Made by a program: the position numbers and the translations under genes | Part shown: positions 30,142-37,776 of the stretch, piece by piece | Layout: the number at the start of each line of letters is the position of its first letter | Numbering within the stretch: position 1 is the first letter of the stretch | Origin: Pseudomonas sp. J452 | Lineage (GTDB): Bacteria; Pseudomonadota; Gammaproteobacteria; Pseudomonadales; Pseudomonadaceae | DNA length: 64,000 bases | Assembly (NCBI RefSeq): GCF_024666525.1 | Contig: NZ_CP088294.1 | Coordinates: 4,340,001 to 4,404,000 of the forward strand | Reading direction: 5' to 3' | Notes under the pieces: generated by a model | The model's database searches: none | What the model saw: the letters and a program-made list of their open reading frames with translations, nothing else | What the model was told of the DNA's origin: nothing

Positions 30142-30990
30142 ATGAGCCAGTTCCGCCAAGTCCTCTCCCAGCATATCGGCCAAGCCACCGCGGACGGCGC
30201 CGGCGTGCGCCTGACCCGCGTCTTCGGCGGGGCCGGCATCGAGCGTTTCGATCCGTTCCTGATGCTCGACGAGTTCGGCTCGGATAACCCCGACGACTAC
30301 ATCGCCGGCTTCCCGCCGCACCCGCACCGTGGCTTCGAAACCATCACCTACATGCTTGAAGGGCGCATGCGCCACGAAGACCATCTGGGCAATGTCGGCC
30401 TGCTGCAAAGCGGCGGCGTGCAGTGGATGACCGCCGCGCGCGGCATCATCCACAGCGAGATGCCCGAGCAGCAGGCCGGCGTGATGCGCGGCTTCCAGCT
30501 ATGGCTCAACCTGCCGGCCAAGGACAAGCTCGGCGACGCCGACTACCGCGACTATGCCCCCGAGGAAATCCCGCGCCTGGTCACCCAGGATGGCGTGGCC
30601 GTCACGGTGATTGCCGGACAGTTCGACGACGGCCAGGTGCAACAGACCGGCGCCGTGCAGCGCCCACACACCCTGCCGCAGCTGTTCGACCTGCAGCTGC
30701 CGCCGGGCGCGCGGATTGACCCGCGCCTGGCCGATGGCCAGCGGGTACTGCTGTATGTGTATGAGGGCGAGCTGGGCGTCAACTGCCATGCCATCGGCAA
30801 GAGCCGCCTGGTGCGCCTGTCCGAGCAGGGGGCGCTCGAGCTGGCCAGCGCGTCGGGGGCACGCGTACTGCTGATTGCCGGCACGCCGCTGGGCGAGCCG
30901 ATCGTGCAGTACGGGCCGTTCGTGATGAATAGCCGCGAGGAGATCGAGCAGGCCCTGCGGGATTTTCGTGACGATAAGCTGACAGCCTAA
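30142..30990 (+). CDS. Pirin-family protein
   Basis: The product is 282 residues with the bicupin pirin fold. The metal-binding segment reads FPPHPHRGFETITYMLEG and the second half of the site is GIIHSEMPEQ, giving the His/His/His/Glu set. Some bacterial pirins are quercetin 2,3-dioxygenases or redox-linked modulators; the substrate is not predictable. ATG 30142 has GGAGGT six bases upstream, so an in-frame ATG 30 bases earlier is rejected. A short hairpin (AGCCTGT/ACAGGCT, 30991-31007) follows the stop, then a MITE. Confidence 0.9.
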   Translation: MSQFRQVLSQHIGQATADGAGVRLTRVFGGAGIERFDPFLMLDEFGSDNPDDYIAGFPPHPHRGFETITYMLEGRMRHEDHLGNVGLLQSGGVQWMTAARGIIHSEMPEQQAGVMRGFQLWLNLPAKDKLGDADYRDYAPEEIPRLVTQDGVAVTVIAGQFDDGQVQQTGAVQRPHTLPQLFDLQLPPGARIDPRLADGQRVLLYVYEGELGVNCHAIGKSRLVRLSEQGALELASASGARVLLIAGTPLGEPIVQYGPFVMNSREEIEQALRDFRDDKLTA

Positions 30991-31009
30991 AGCCTGTCGG
31001 ACAGGCTCA

Positions 31010-31206
31010 GAGCCTGCCGCGGATCTTTTGAGCTAGAGCCAGGCAAGGCGCAACGACCAACGGGAGTAACAGCCATAGGCTGGCCCGAAGGGTAAGCGCC
31101 AGCGAATCAATTGGGCGAGGACGCGGAGTTTACGAGGTGTAAATGAGCAGTCCGAGCCCAATTTCAACGCAGCATGGCCGACGATCAAGAGATCCGCGGC
31201 AGGCTC
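31010..31206. mobile_element. TNA-target MITE, long form (197 bp), copy A
   Basis: Ends GAGCCTGCCGCGGATCTTTTGA and its near inverse TCAAGAGATCCGCGGCAGGCTC, flanked by TCA on both sides (31007-31009 and 31207-31209). Shares the interior GAGCCAG-CAAGGC and TTTACGAGxTGTAAATGAGC blocks with the 140-bp copies at 42723, 44784 and 60668 but has about 55 extra bases. The right-hand TCA is the complement of the patatin TGA stop codon. Confidence 0.82.
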
Positions 31207-32427
31207 TCAGCGCGGCGACGGCACCGGCAGCACATCGGCCATGCTTGCTGCCGGCACGGCCACGGCCAGGCCGAGGAAGCTGGCCAGGGCCTCCTTCTGC
31301 GCCATGGCGTCCTGGTAGCCCAGTTCGATCAGCTCGTTGCAGTAGCCGGGCTCGAACAGCAGGTAGCTAAGTACCCCGGCACCGCTGGCCTTGGTCGCCC
31401 CGGAACCGCGCAGGAAGAAGCGCATCGACTTGGCCAGCTCATGCCGGTGGCGGGCAGCAATCTGGTCCAGCGGCTGGCTCGGCGCGATCACCAGCACCTC
31501 CACCGGTTTCAGGCCCAGCCCGCGCGGATGCAGGCCGGAAGGCACCAGGCGACTCATGTGGTTGAGTCGTTCGAGCAGTTCGATATCGCCTTCCAGGCTG
31601 TCGATAAAGGTGCTGTTGAGCATATGCCCGCTGATCTGTGCCAGGGTCGGTGGCTTGCCAGTCTGCGGCCGCGGCACCAGCTGGTTGGCCCCACGCCCCA
31701 GCGGATTGCCGCTGACCCCGACCACCAGTACGCGCGTGGCCCCCAGGTGCAGGGCCGGACTGATCGGCGCCGACTGGCGCACCGCACCATCGCCGAAATA
31801 CTCGCGATTGACCTTCACCGGCGGGAAGATCAGCGGAATCGAGGCGCTGGCCAGCAGATGATCGAGGCTCAGGCGGGTCGGCACGCCCACCCGACGGTGG
31901 CGGAACCAGGGATCGATGGCGGCACGGCCCTGGTAGAAGGTCACCGCCTGGCCACTCTCGTAACCAAAGGCGGTCACCGCCACCGCACGCAGCTGACGCA
32001 TGCGCACCGCGGCGGCGATCCCGGAAAAATCCAGTTCACGTTCGAGCATGGCGCGCAGCGGCGAGCTGTCGAGCAGCGCCACCGGCACATCGCCGCCGAT
32101 GCCCAGCAGACTGTGGCCGATAAAGCGACTGGCCTGGCGCAACACGCCGGGCCAATCGGTACGGTAAACCTGATCGGAGTGGAAGTTCTGCCAGACCTGG
32201 GTCAGGCGGCGGATCGCCTCGGTGAAGTGCAGCGCCCCGCAGGCCAGGCCGACCGCGTTGATCGCCCCGGCCGAGGTGCCGACGATGACCGGGAAAGGAT
32301 TGTGCGCCGCATTCGGCAGCAGGTCGGCAATCGCGCTGAGCACGCCCACCTGATAAGCCGCCCGTGCCCCGCCACCGGAAAGAATCAGCCCTGTCAGCGG
32401 GGTGTCGGAATGTACGGCCTGATTCAT
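31207..32427 (-). CDS. Patatin-like phospholipase
   Basis: The product is 406 residues. The patatin Ser/Asp dyad is visible: oxyanion loop SGGGARAAYQVGVL at about 17-30, nucleophile Ser52 in GTSAG (50-54) and Asp213 in DGAVR. No signal peptide, so a cytoplasmic or type-V-independent enzyme acting on membrane lipids is likely. It is on the same strand as, and downstream of, the acyltransferase gene at 32469, hinting at a shared lipid-remodelling role. Its stop codon lies inside the target duplication of MITE copy A. ATG 32427 is chosen because homology begins there. Confidence 0.9.
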   Translation of the reverse strand: MNQAVHSDTPLTGLILSGGGARAAYQVGVLSAIADLLPNAAHNPFPVIVGTSAGAINAVGLACGALHFTEAIRRLTQVWQNFHSDQVYRTDWPGVLRQASRFIGHSLLGIGGDVPVALLDSSPLRAMLERELDFSGIAAAVRMRQLRAVAVTAFGYESGQAVTFYQGRAAIDPWFRHRRVGVPTRLSLDHLLASASIPLIFPPVKVNREYFGDGAVRQSAPISPALHLGATRVLVVGVSGNPLGRGANQLVPRPQTGKPPTLAQISGHMLNSTFIDSLEGDIELLERLNHMSRLVPSGLHPRGLGLKPVEVLVIAPSQPLDQIAARHRHELAKSMRFFLRGSGATKASGAGVLSYLLFEPGYCNELIELGYQDAMAQKEALASFLGLAVAVPAASMADVLPVPSPR

Positions 32428-32468
32428 GGACAATTCCCGTGGGTCTTTTTTGCCAGTATAGGGCGCCG

Positions 32469-33398
32469 CTATCGACGGCGCTTTTTGTACAGCTTGGGCT
32501 CGCCCGGCGGACGGGTCTTGAAGCGCCGGTGGGCCCACAGATACTGCTCCGGGTGCCGGCGAATGGCCTGCTCGATCCACTGGTTGATGCGCAGGCAGTC
32601 GGCCTCCTCGCTCTCACCGGGGAAATCGGCCAGCGGCGGATGCACGACCACCCGGTATCCAGAGCCATCGGCCAGGCGCTCCTGGGTAAAGGGGATCACC
32701 CGCGCCTTGCCCAGACGGGCGAACTTGCTGGTGGCCGTCACCGTGGCCGCCGGTACGCCAAACAGCGGTACGAAGATGCTGCGCTGGGCGCCGTAGTCCT
32801 GATCCGGCGCATACCAGACCACCCCGCCGGCGCGCAGCAGCTTGAGCATGCCACGCACATCGTCACGGCCGATGACCCCCAGCAGGCGCTGCTCGCGCCC
32901 GCTGCGCTGGACAAAGTCGAACAGCGGATTCTTGTGCGGACGGTACATGCCGTACATGCCCTGGGCCATGCCGAGCAGGCCGCCGCCCATTTCCAGGGTG
33001 GTGAAGTGCAGGGCCATGAGAATCACGCCCTGCCCTTCCGTCTCGGCCTGGCGGATGTGTTCGATGCCCTCGATAGTGCCCAACCGACGCAGGCGCGCCG
33101 CCGGCCACCACCAACTGATCGCCATCTCGAAGAAGGTCATGCCGGTGGAGGCAAAGTTCTCCCGCAACAGGTGCTCACGCTCGGCGGCGGACAGCTCGGG
33201 GAAGCACAATTCCAGGTTGCAAGCAGCAATCTTGCGCCGCGAGCCGGCCAGGCGGTACATCAGGGCGCCCAGACCACGGCCCAGCAGCATCAGCACCCGG
33301 TAAGGCAACAGCGAGACCAGCCAGAGCAGGCCCAGGCCCAGCCACAGCAGCCAAAAGCGCGGATGCAGAAAATAGGCACGAAAATGCGGGCGATCCAT
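32469..33398 (-). CDS. Lipid A (LpxL/HtrB-type) acyltransferase
   Basis: The product is 309 residues. An N-terminal membrane segment (about 14-38) is followed by the lysophospholipid/lipid A acyltransferase domain with the H-X4-E motif His131/Glu136 in ALHFTTLEM, then MYRPHKNP and VWYAPDQDYG, both typical of LpxL/LpxM. These enzymes add a secondary lauroyl (or similar) chain to lipid A at the inner membrane. The position directly upstream of and divergent from minC matches the acyltransferase gene I remember beside minC in P. aeruginosa. LpxL versus LpxM cannot be separated here. Confidence 0.92.
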   Translation of the reverse strand: MDRPHFRAYFLHPRFWLLWLGLGLLWLVSLLPYRVLMLLGRGLGALMYRLAGSRRKIAACNLELCFPELSAAEREHLLRENFASTGMTFFEMAISWWWPAARLRRLGTIEGIEHIRQAETEGQGVILMALHFTTLEMGGGLLGMAQGMYGMYRPHKNPLFDFVQRSGREQRLLGVIGRDDVRGMLKLLRAGGVVWYAPDQDYGAQRSIFVPLFGVPAATVTATSKFARLGKARVIPFTQERLADGSGYRVVVHPPLADFPGESEEADCLRINQWIEQAIRRHPEQYLWAHRRFKTRPPGEPKLYKKRRR

Positions 33399-33509
33399 GA
33401 ATCATTCCGGACAAACAACAGGGCCGCGCATTCTACAGGACTCGCCGCGGCTTGCGGCCATGCGGGCTAATCGCTATAAGTCGTGCCCATTCAGTGTGAT
33501 GGGTAGACC

Positions 33510-34241
33510 ATGAGCCAAGCCGACCTCCTCGACCAAGACCCCGTGTTCCAGCTCAAGGGCAGCATGCTCGCCATCACCATTCTGGAACTGGCGCACAACG
33601 ACCTGGAACGCCTGGACCGCCAGTTGGCCGACAAAGTCGCCCAGGCCCCCAATTTCTTCCAGAACATCCCCCTGGTGCTGGCCCTGGACAAGCTGCCGGA
33701 GGGCGAAGGCAGCCTCGATCTGGTCAAGCTGATGGAGCTGTGCCGCACCCACGGCCTGCGCACCCTGGCGATTCGCGCCAACCGCGAGGACGACATCGCC
33801 GCCGCCAATGCCCTGGATCTGCCGGTACTGCCGCCGTCCGGTGCACGCGAGAAGCTGGTCGAACCGGTGGAAACCCGCAAAAAGCCGGAAAAACCCGCCG
33901 AACCGCCGCTCAAACCGAGCAAGATCGTCACCACCCCGGTGCGTGGTGGCCAGCAGATCTATGCCCAGGGCGGTGACCTGGTCGTGCTGGCACCGGTCAG
34001 TGCCGGGGCGGAACTTCTCGCCGACGGCAATATCCATGTTTACGGTCCGATGCGCGGTCGTGCCCTGGCCGGGGTCAAAGGCAATGCCGAGGCACGGATT
34101 TTCTGCCAGCAGATGGGCGCCGAAATGCTCTCCGTGGCCGGCCAGTACAAGACGGCCGAGGATCTGCGCCGTGATCCGTTGTGGGGGCAGTCGGTACAGG
34201 TCAGCCTGTCGGGTGACGTGTTGAACATCACCCGCCTTTAA
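33510..34241 (+). CDS. minC: Septum-site inhibitor MinC
   Basis: The product is 243 residues. The N-terminal domain (about 1-105) inhibits FtsZ. A Lys/Pro-rich linker (about 108-128, [13 protein letters not shown]) leads to the beta-helical C-terminal domain (about 130-243) with [17 protein letters not shown] and [23 protein letters not shown], which binds MinD. First gene of minC-minD-minE; 102 bases separate it from minD, so minD may also have its own promoter. Confidence 0.97.
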   Translation: MSQADLLDQDPVFQLKGSMLAITILELAHNDLERLDRQLADKVAQAPNFFQNIPLVLALDKLPEGEGSLDLVKLMELCRTHGLRTLAIRANREDDIAAANALDLPVLPPSGAREKLVEPVETRKKPEKPAEPPLKPSKIVTTPVRGGQQIYAQGGDLVVLAPVSAGAELLADGNIHVYGPMRGRALAGVKGNAEARIFCQQMGAEMLSVAGQYKTAEDLRRDPLWGQSVQVSLSGDVLNITRL

Positions 34242-34343
34242 CGGATACTGCGGCCACATTTCAGGGACCTAAAAAAGGCATCGGGAAGCCCGTTTTATCG
34301 GCTCTTGATTGCCTTATTTTTCATATATTTGGGGTAAATCACC

Positions 34344-35156
34344 GTGGCCAAGATCCTCGTAGTCACTTCCGGCAAGGGTGGCGTGGGTAAAACCACCACC
34401 AGCGCCGCCATCGGTACCGGCCTCGCCCTGCGCGGCCACAAAACCGTGATCGTCGACTTCGACGTCGGCCTGCGCAACCTCGACCTGATCATGGGTTGCG
34501 AGCGCCGTGTGGTGTACGACTTCGTCAACGTGATCAACGGCGAAGCGACCCTGACCCAGGCCCTGATCAAGGACAAACGCCTGGAAAACCTCTACGTACT
34601 GGCCGCTAGCCAGACCCGTGACAAGGACGCGCTGACCAAAGAAGGCGTCGGCAAGGTCATCGAGGAGCTGTCGAAGAACTTCGAATACGTCATCTGCGAC
34701 TCGCCGGCTGGTATCGAAACCGGTGCCCACCTGGCCATGTACTTCGCCGACGAAGCCATTGTCGTGACCAACCCGGAAGTCTCCTCGGTACGCGACTCCG
34801 ACCGCATGCTCGGCCTGCTGGCGAGCAAGTCGCGCCGCGCCGAACAGGGCCTGGAGCCGATCAAGGAGCGTCTGCTGCTGACCCGCTACAACCCGGAGCG
34901 CGTGACCAAGGGCGAAATGCTCGGCGTGGAAGACGTCGAGGAAATCCTCGCCATCAACCTGCTCGGCGTGATTCCGGAGTCCCAGGCCGTGCTGAAGGCC
35001 TCCAACCAGGGCGTACCGGTGATCCTCGACGAAGAGAGCGATGCCGGCCAGGCCTACGGCGATGCCGTCGACCGTCTGCTGGGCAAGGAAGTGCCCCATC
35101 GCTTCCTCGATGTGCAGAAGAAGGGAATCATGCAACGCCTGTTTGGAGCGCGCTAA
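34344..35156 (+). CDS. minD: Septum-site ATPase MinD
   Basis: The product is 270 residues, the normal length. Deviant Walker [10 protein letters not shown] with Lys11 and Lys16; [15 protein letters not shown] holds Walker B and the switch region. The C-terminal amphipathic helix (about 258-269, [12 protein letters not shown]) targets membrane. With ATP it dimerises on membrane and recruits MinC; MinE stimulates hydrolysis and pole-to-pole oscillation. The start is GTG 34344. Its stop overlaps the minE ATG by one base. Confidence 0.98.
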   Translation: MAKILVVTSGKGGVGKTTTSAAIGTGLALRGHKTVIVDFDVGLRNLDLIMGCERRVVYDFVNVINGEATLTQALIKDKRLENLYVLAASQTRDKDALTKEGVGKVIEELSKNFEYVICDSPAGIETGAHLAMYFADEAIVVTNPEVSSVRDSDRMLGLLASKSRRAEQGLEPIKERLLLTRYNPERVTKGEMLGVEDVEEILAINLLGVIPESQAVLKASNQGVPVILDEESDAGQAYGDAVDRLLGKEVPHRFLDVQKKGIMQRLFGAR

Positions 35157-35410
35157 TGAACATTTTCGACTTCTTTCGTGAACGCAAGAAGGAAACCCCT
35201 GCGTCGATTGCGAAAGAGCGTCTGTCGATCATCGTCGCCCACGAGCGCGGCCAGCGCAGCCAGCCGGACTACCTGCCGGCCCTGCAGAAAGAACTGGTCG
35301 AGGTGATCCGCAAGTACGTCAACATCGAGCAGGATCAGGTGCAGGTTGCGCTGGAAAACCAGGGCAGCTGCTCCATTCTGGAACTCAATATCACGCTCCC
35401 CGATCGTTGA
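35156..35410 (+). CDS. minE: Topological specificity factor MinE
   Basis: The product is 84 residues. The N-terminal membrane-binding and MinD-binding part ([31 protein letters not shown]) precedes the beta-rich topological specificity domain. Translationally coupled to minD (TAATG). Followed by a GC-rich hairpin at 35426-35449. Confidence 0.98.
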   Translation: MNIFDFFRERKKETPASIAKERLSIIVAHERGQRSQPDYLPALQKELVEVIRKYVNIEQDQVQVALENQGSCSILELNITLPDR

Positions 35411-35425
35411 TTGGTTGAGCGCATG

Positions 35426-35449
35426 CAACGGCGGCCCAGGCCGCCGTTG
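35426..35449 (+). terminator. Hairpin after minE
   Basis: CAACGGCGGCC and GGCCGCCGTTG are perfect inverse arms separated by CA. The strand after the stem (TCATTTGTGG) is only mildly T-rich, so this is a probable but weak terminator at the end of minCDE. Confidence 0.55.
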
Positions 35450-35466
35450 TCATTTGTGGAACGCCC

Positions 35467-36102
35467 ATGCCGCTGTCGAATGTCGAAATCCTCCACCAGG
35501 ACGCTGCCCTGCTGGTGATCAACAAGCCCACCCTGCTGCTCTCGGTGCCCGGCCGTGCCGAGGACAACCGCGACTGCCTGGTGACCCGCCTGCAGGAAAA
35601 CGGCTACCCGGAAGCGCGCATCGTCCACCGCCTGGACTGGGAAACCTCGGGCATCATCGTCCTGGCCCGCGACGCCGACAGCCACCGCGAGCTGTCCCGC
35701 CAGTTCCACGACCGCGAAACCGAGAAGGCCTATACCGCCCTGTGTTGGGGCCAGCCGGAACTGGACAGCGGCAGCATCGACCTGCCACTGCGCTACGACC
35801 CGCCAACCAAGCCGCGCCATGTGGTCGACCACGAACAGGGCAAACACGCGCTGACCTACTGGCGCATGCTGGAGCGCTGCGGTGACTGGACCCGCGTCGA
35901 GCTGACACCAATCACCGGCCGCTCGCACCAGCTGCGCGTGCATATGTTGTCGATCGGCCACCCGCTGCTGGGCGACGGCCTGTACGCCCACGAACAGGCC
36001 CTGGCCGCCTGGCCACGCCTGTGCCTGCACGCCAGCATGCTCAGCCTGACCCACCCGCAGACCGGCGAGCGTATGCGCTTCGAGTGCCCGGCACCGTTCT
36101 GA
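35467..36102 (+). CDS. rluA: RluA-family rRNA/tRNA pseudouridine synthase
   Basis: The product is 211 residues, a compact single-domain synthase without an S4 domain, as in RluA. Catalytic Asp57 sits in RIVHRLDWETSG; GRSHQLRVHMLSIGHPLLGDGLYA is the conserved C-terminal segment. RluA modifies 23S rRNA U746 and tRNA U32 in E. coli. Placement directly after minE matches the rluA gene after minCDE in Pseudomonas. Confidence 0.93.
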   Translation: MPLSNVEILHQDAALLVINKPTLLLSVPGRAEDNRDCLVTRLQENGYPEARIVHRLDWETSGIIVLARDADSHRELSRQFHDRETEKAYTALCWGQPELDSGSIDLPLRYDPPTKPRHVVDHEQGKHALTYWRMLERCGDWTRVELTPITGRSHQLRVHMLSIGHPLLGDGLYAHEQALAAWPRLCLHASMLSLTHPQTGERMRFECPAPF

Positions 36103-36110
36103 TGGCTTTC

Positions 36111-36187
36111 TCCCCTCTCCCACCTGTGGGAGAGGGGCCGGGGGAGAGGGACTAACCCGCAACCCCCTCCCTCAACCCTCCCCGCCC
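36111..36187. repeat. Dispersed CTCTCCC-rich element, copy 3 (shortened)
   Basis: CCCCTCTCCCACCTGTGGGA then GAGGGGCCGGGGGAGAGGG, the left half of the element seen at 12044 and 21116. The right-hand CTCCCGTGAACGGGAG hairpin is missing. It lies 8 bases after the rluA stop. Confidence 0.65.
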
Positions 36188-36194
36188 TTTAGTT

Positions 36195-36259
36195 GCGTAG
36201 CCCAGATGCAATCCGGGGCAATACCGCACAGCCCTTCCCGGATTGCATCCGGGCTACGC
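36195..36259. repeat. GTAGCCCGGA-type inverted repeat
   Basis: GCGTAGCCCAGATGCAATCC (36195-36214) is inverted, with one mismatch, at the right (GGATTGCATCCGGGCTACGC, 36240-36259). The same GTAGCCCGGA...TCCGGGCTAC ends occur at 63210-63267. It lies between rluA and apeB. Confidence 0.7.
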
Positions 36260-36344
36260 CGTACACGGCACACGAGACGCCACGCGCCTGCCAAACGCGC
36301 CACGGAATCCGATAAACTCGGGGCATTGCTGTCCGGAGCTGTGT

Positions 36345-37634
36345 ATGCGCAAAGAACTGAACCAGGGCCTGATCGACTTTCTCAAGGCCTCGCCCACCCC
36401 CTTCCATGCCACCCGTAGCTTGGCCCAGCGCCTGCAAGCCGCCGGTTACCGAGCCCTGGACGAGCGCGAGCCCTGGCACACCGAAGCCGGTGGACGCTAC
36501 TACGTGACCCGCAACGATTCCTCGCTCATCGCCTTCAAGCTGGGCAAGCGCAGCGCCCTGGAAGGCGGCCTGCGCCTGGTCGGCGCGCATACCGACAGCC
36601 CCTGCCTGCGCGTCAAGCCGCAGCCGGAACTGCAGCGCCAGGGCTTCTTCCAGCTCGGCGTGGAAGTCTACGGCGGCGCCCTGCTCGCCCCCTGGTTCGA
36701 CCGCGACCTGTCACTGGCCGGTCGGGTGACCTTCCGCGAAGGCGGCAAGGTGCAGAGCCAACTGATCGATTTCGAGTTGCCGATCGCCACCATTCCCAAC
36801 CTGGCCATCCACCTCAACCGCGAAGCCAACCAGGGCTGGCCGATCAACCAGCAGAACGAACTGCCGCCGATCCTGGCGCAGATCGCCGGCGAAGAGCCGG
36901 CCGACTTCCGTGCCCTGCTCGCCGATCGCCTGGCCAGCGAGCACGGCCTCAGCGCCGATGCGGTGCTCGACTACGAACTGAGCTTCTACGACACCCAGAG
37001 CGCCGCGGTAATCGGCCTCAACCAGGACTTCATCGCCGGCGCCCGCCTGGACAACCTGCTGTCCTGCTACGCCGGCCTGCAGGCCCTGCTCGCCGCCGAA
37101 GGCGACGAGACCTGCGTGCTGGTGTGCACCGACCACGAGGAGATCGGCTCCTGCTCGGCCTGCGGCGCCGACGGCCCGTTCCTTGAACAGGTGCTGCGCC
37201 GCGTGCTGCCGGAAGGCGATGGCTTCGTGCGCAGCATCCAGAAGTCCCTGCTGGTGTCGGCCGACAACGCCCACGGTGTGCACCCCAACTACGCCGACAA
37301 GCACGACGCCAACCACGGCCCCAAGCTCAACGCCGGCCCGGTGATCAAGGTCAACAGCAACCAGCGCTACGCCACCAACAGCGAGACCGCCGGTTTCTTC
37401 CGCCATCTGTGCCTGGCCGAGGAAGTACCGGTGCAAAGCTTCGTGGTGCGCAGCGACATGGGCTGCGGTTCGACCATCGGCCCGATCACCGCCAGCCAGC
37501 TGGGCGTGCGCACCGTGGATATCGGCCTGCCGACCTTCGCCATGCACTCGATCCGCGAACTGGCCGGCAGCCACGACCTGGCCCACCTGGTGAAAGTGCT
37601 GGCAGCCTTCTACGCCAGCCCTGAATTGGCCTGA
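36345..37634 (+). CDS. apeB: M18-family aspartyl aminopeptidase
   Basis: The product is 429 residues. A dinuclear zinc aminopeptidase removing N-terminal acidic residues, in the cytoplasm. Zinc ligands and catalytic residues are visible: His82/Asp84 in [13 protein letters not shown], Asp in [12 protein letters not shown], the Glu pair in DHEEIGS, Asp in [12 protein letters not shown], and a C-terminal MHSIRE His. The ATG at 36345 follows GGAG; a longer frame upstream has no homology. The stop overlaps a possible small downstream ORF (TGATG). Confidence 0.95.
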   Translation: MRKELNQGLIDFLKASPTPFHATRSLAQRLQAAGYRALDEREPWHTEAGGRYYVTRNDSSLIAFKLGKRSALEGGLRLVGAHTDSPCLRVKPQPELQRQGFFQLGVEVYGGALLAPWFDRDLSLAGRVTFREGGKVQSQLIDFELPIATIPNLAIHLNREANQGWPINQQNELPPILAQIAGEEPADFRALLADRLASEHGLSADAVLDYELSFYDTQSAAVIGLNQDFIAGARLDNLLSCYAGLQALLAAEGDETCVLVCTDHEEIGSCSACGADGPFLEQVLRRVLPEGDGFVRSIQKSLLVSADNAHGVHPNYADKHDANHGPKLNAGPVIKVNSNQRYATNSETAGFFRHLCLAEEVPVQSFVVRSDMGCGSTIGPITASQLGVRTVDIGLPTFAMHSIRELAGSHDLAHLVKVLAAFYASPELA

Positions 37635-37764
37635 TGGACTCCCAGCAGCTCGCCAGCCCGCGCCAGCGCCATCCCGCCCTGCCTTGGTCGGAAAAGACCG
37701 GCGTTATTACTGCCGGCGCTGCAAGGCGACTTTGAGCTTTACCGGGGAACAGCGACTGGAGTAA
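37634..37764 (+). pseudogene. Possible small zinc-ribbon-like ORF, apparently frameshifted
   Basis: An ATG overlapping the apeB stop opens a 33-residue frame ([17 protein letters not shown]...). After a one-base change of frame near 37685, the sequence would instead read LVGKDRRYYCRRCKATLSFTG and end at TAA 37762-37764. The C-x2-C and basic residues look like a zinc knuckle, so a small coupled gene may have been broken by a single-base deletion. No homologue is recognised with confidence. Confidence 0.3.
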
Positions 37765-37776
37765 TCCAGCCGCTGT

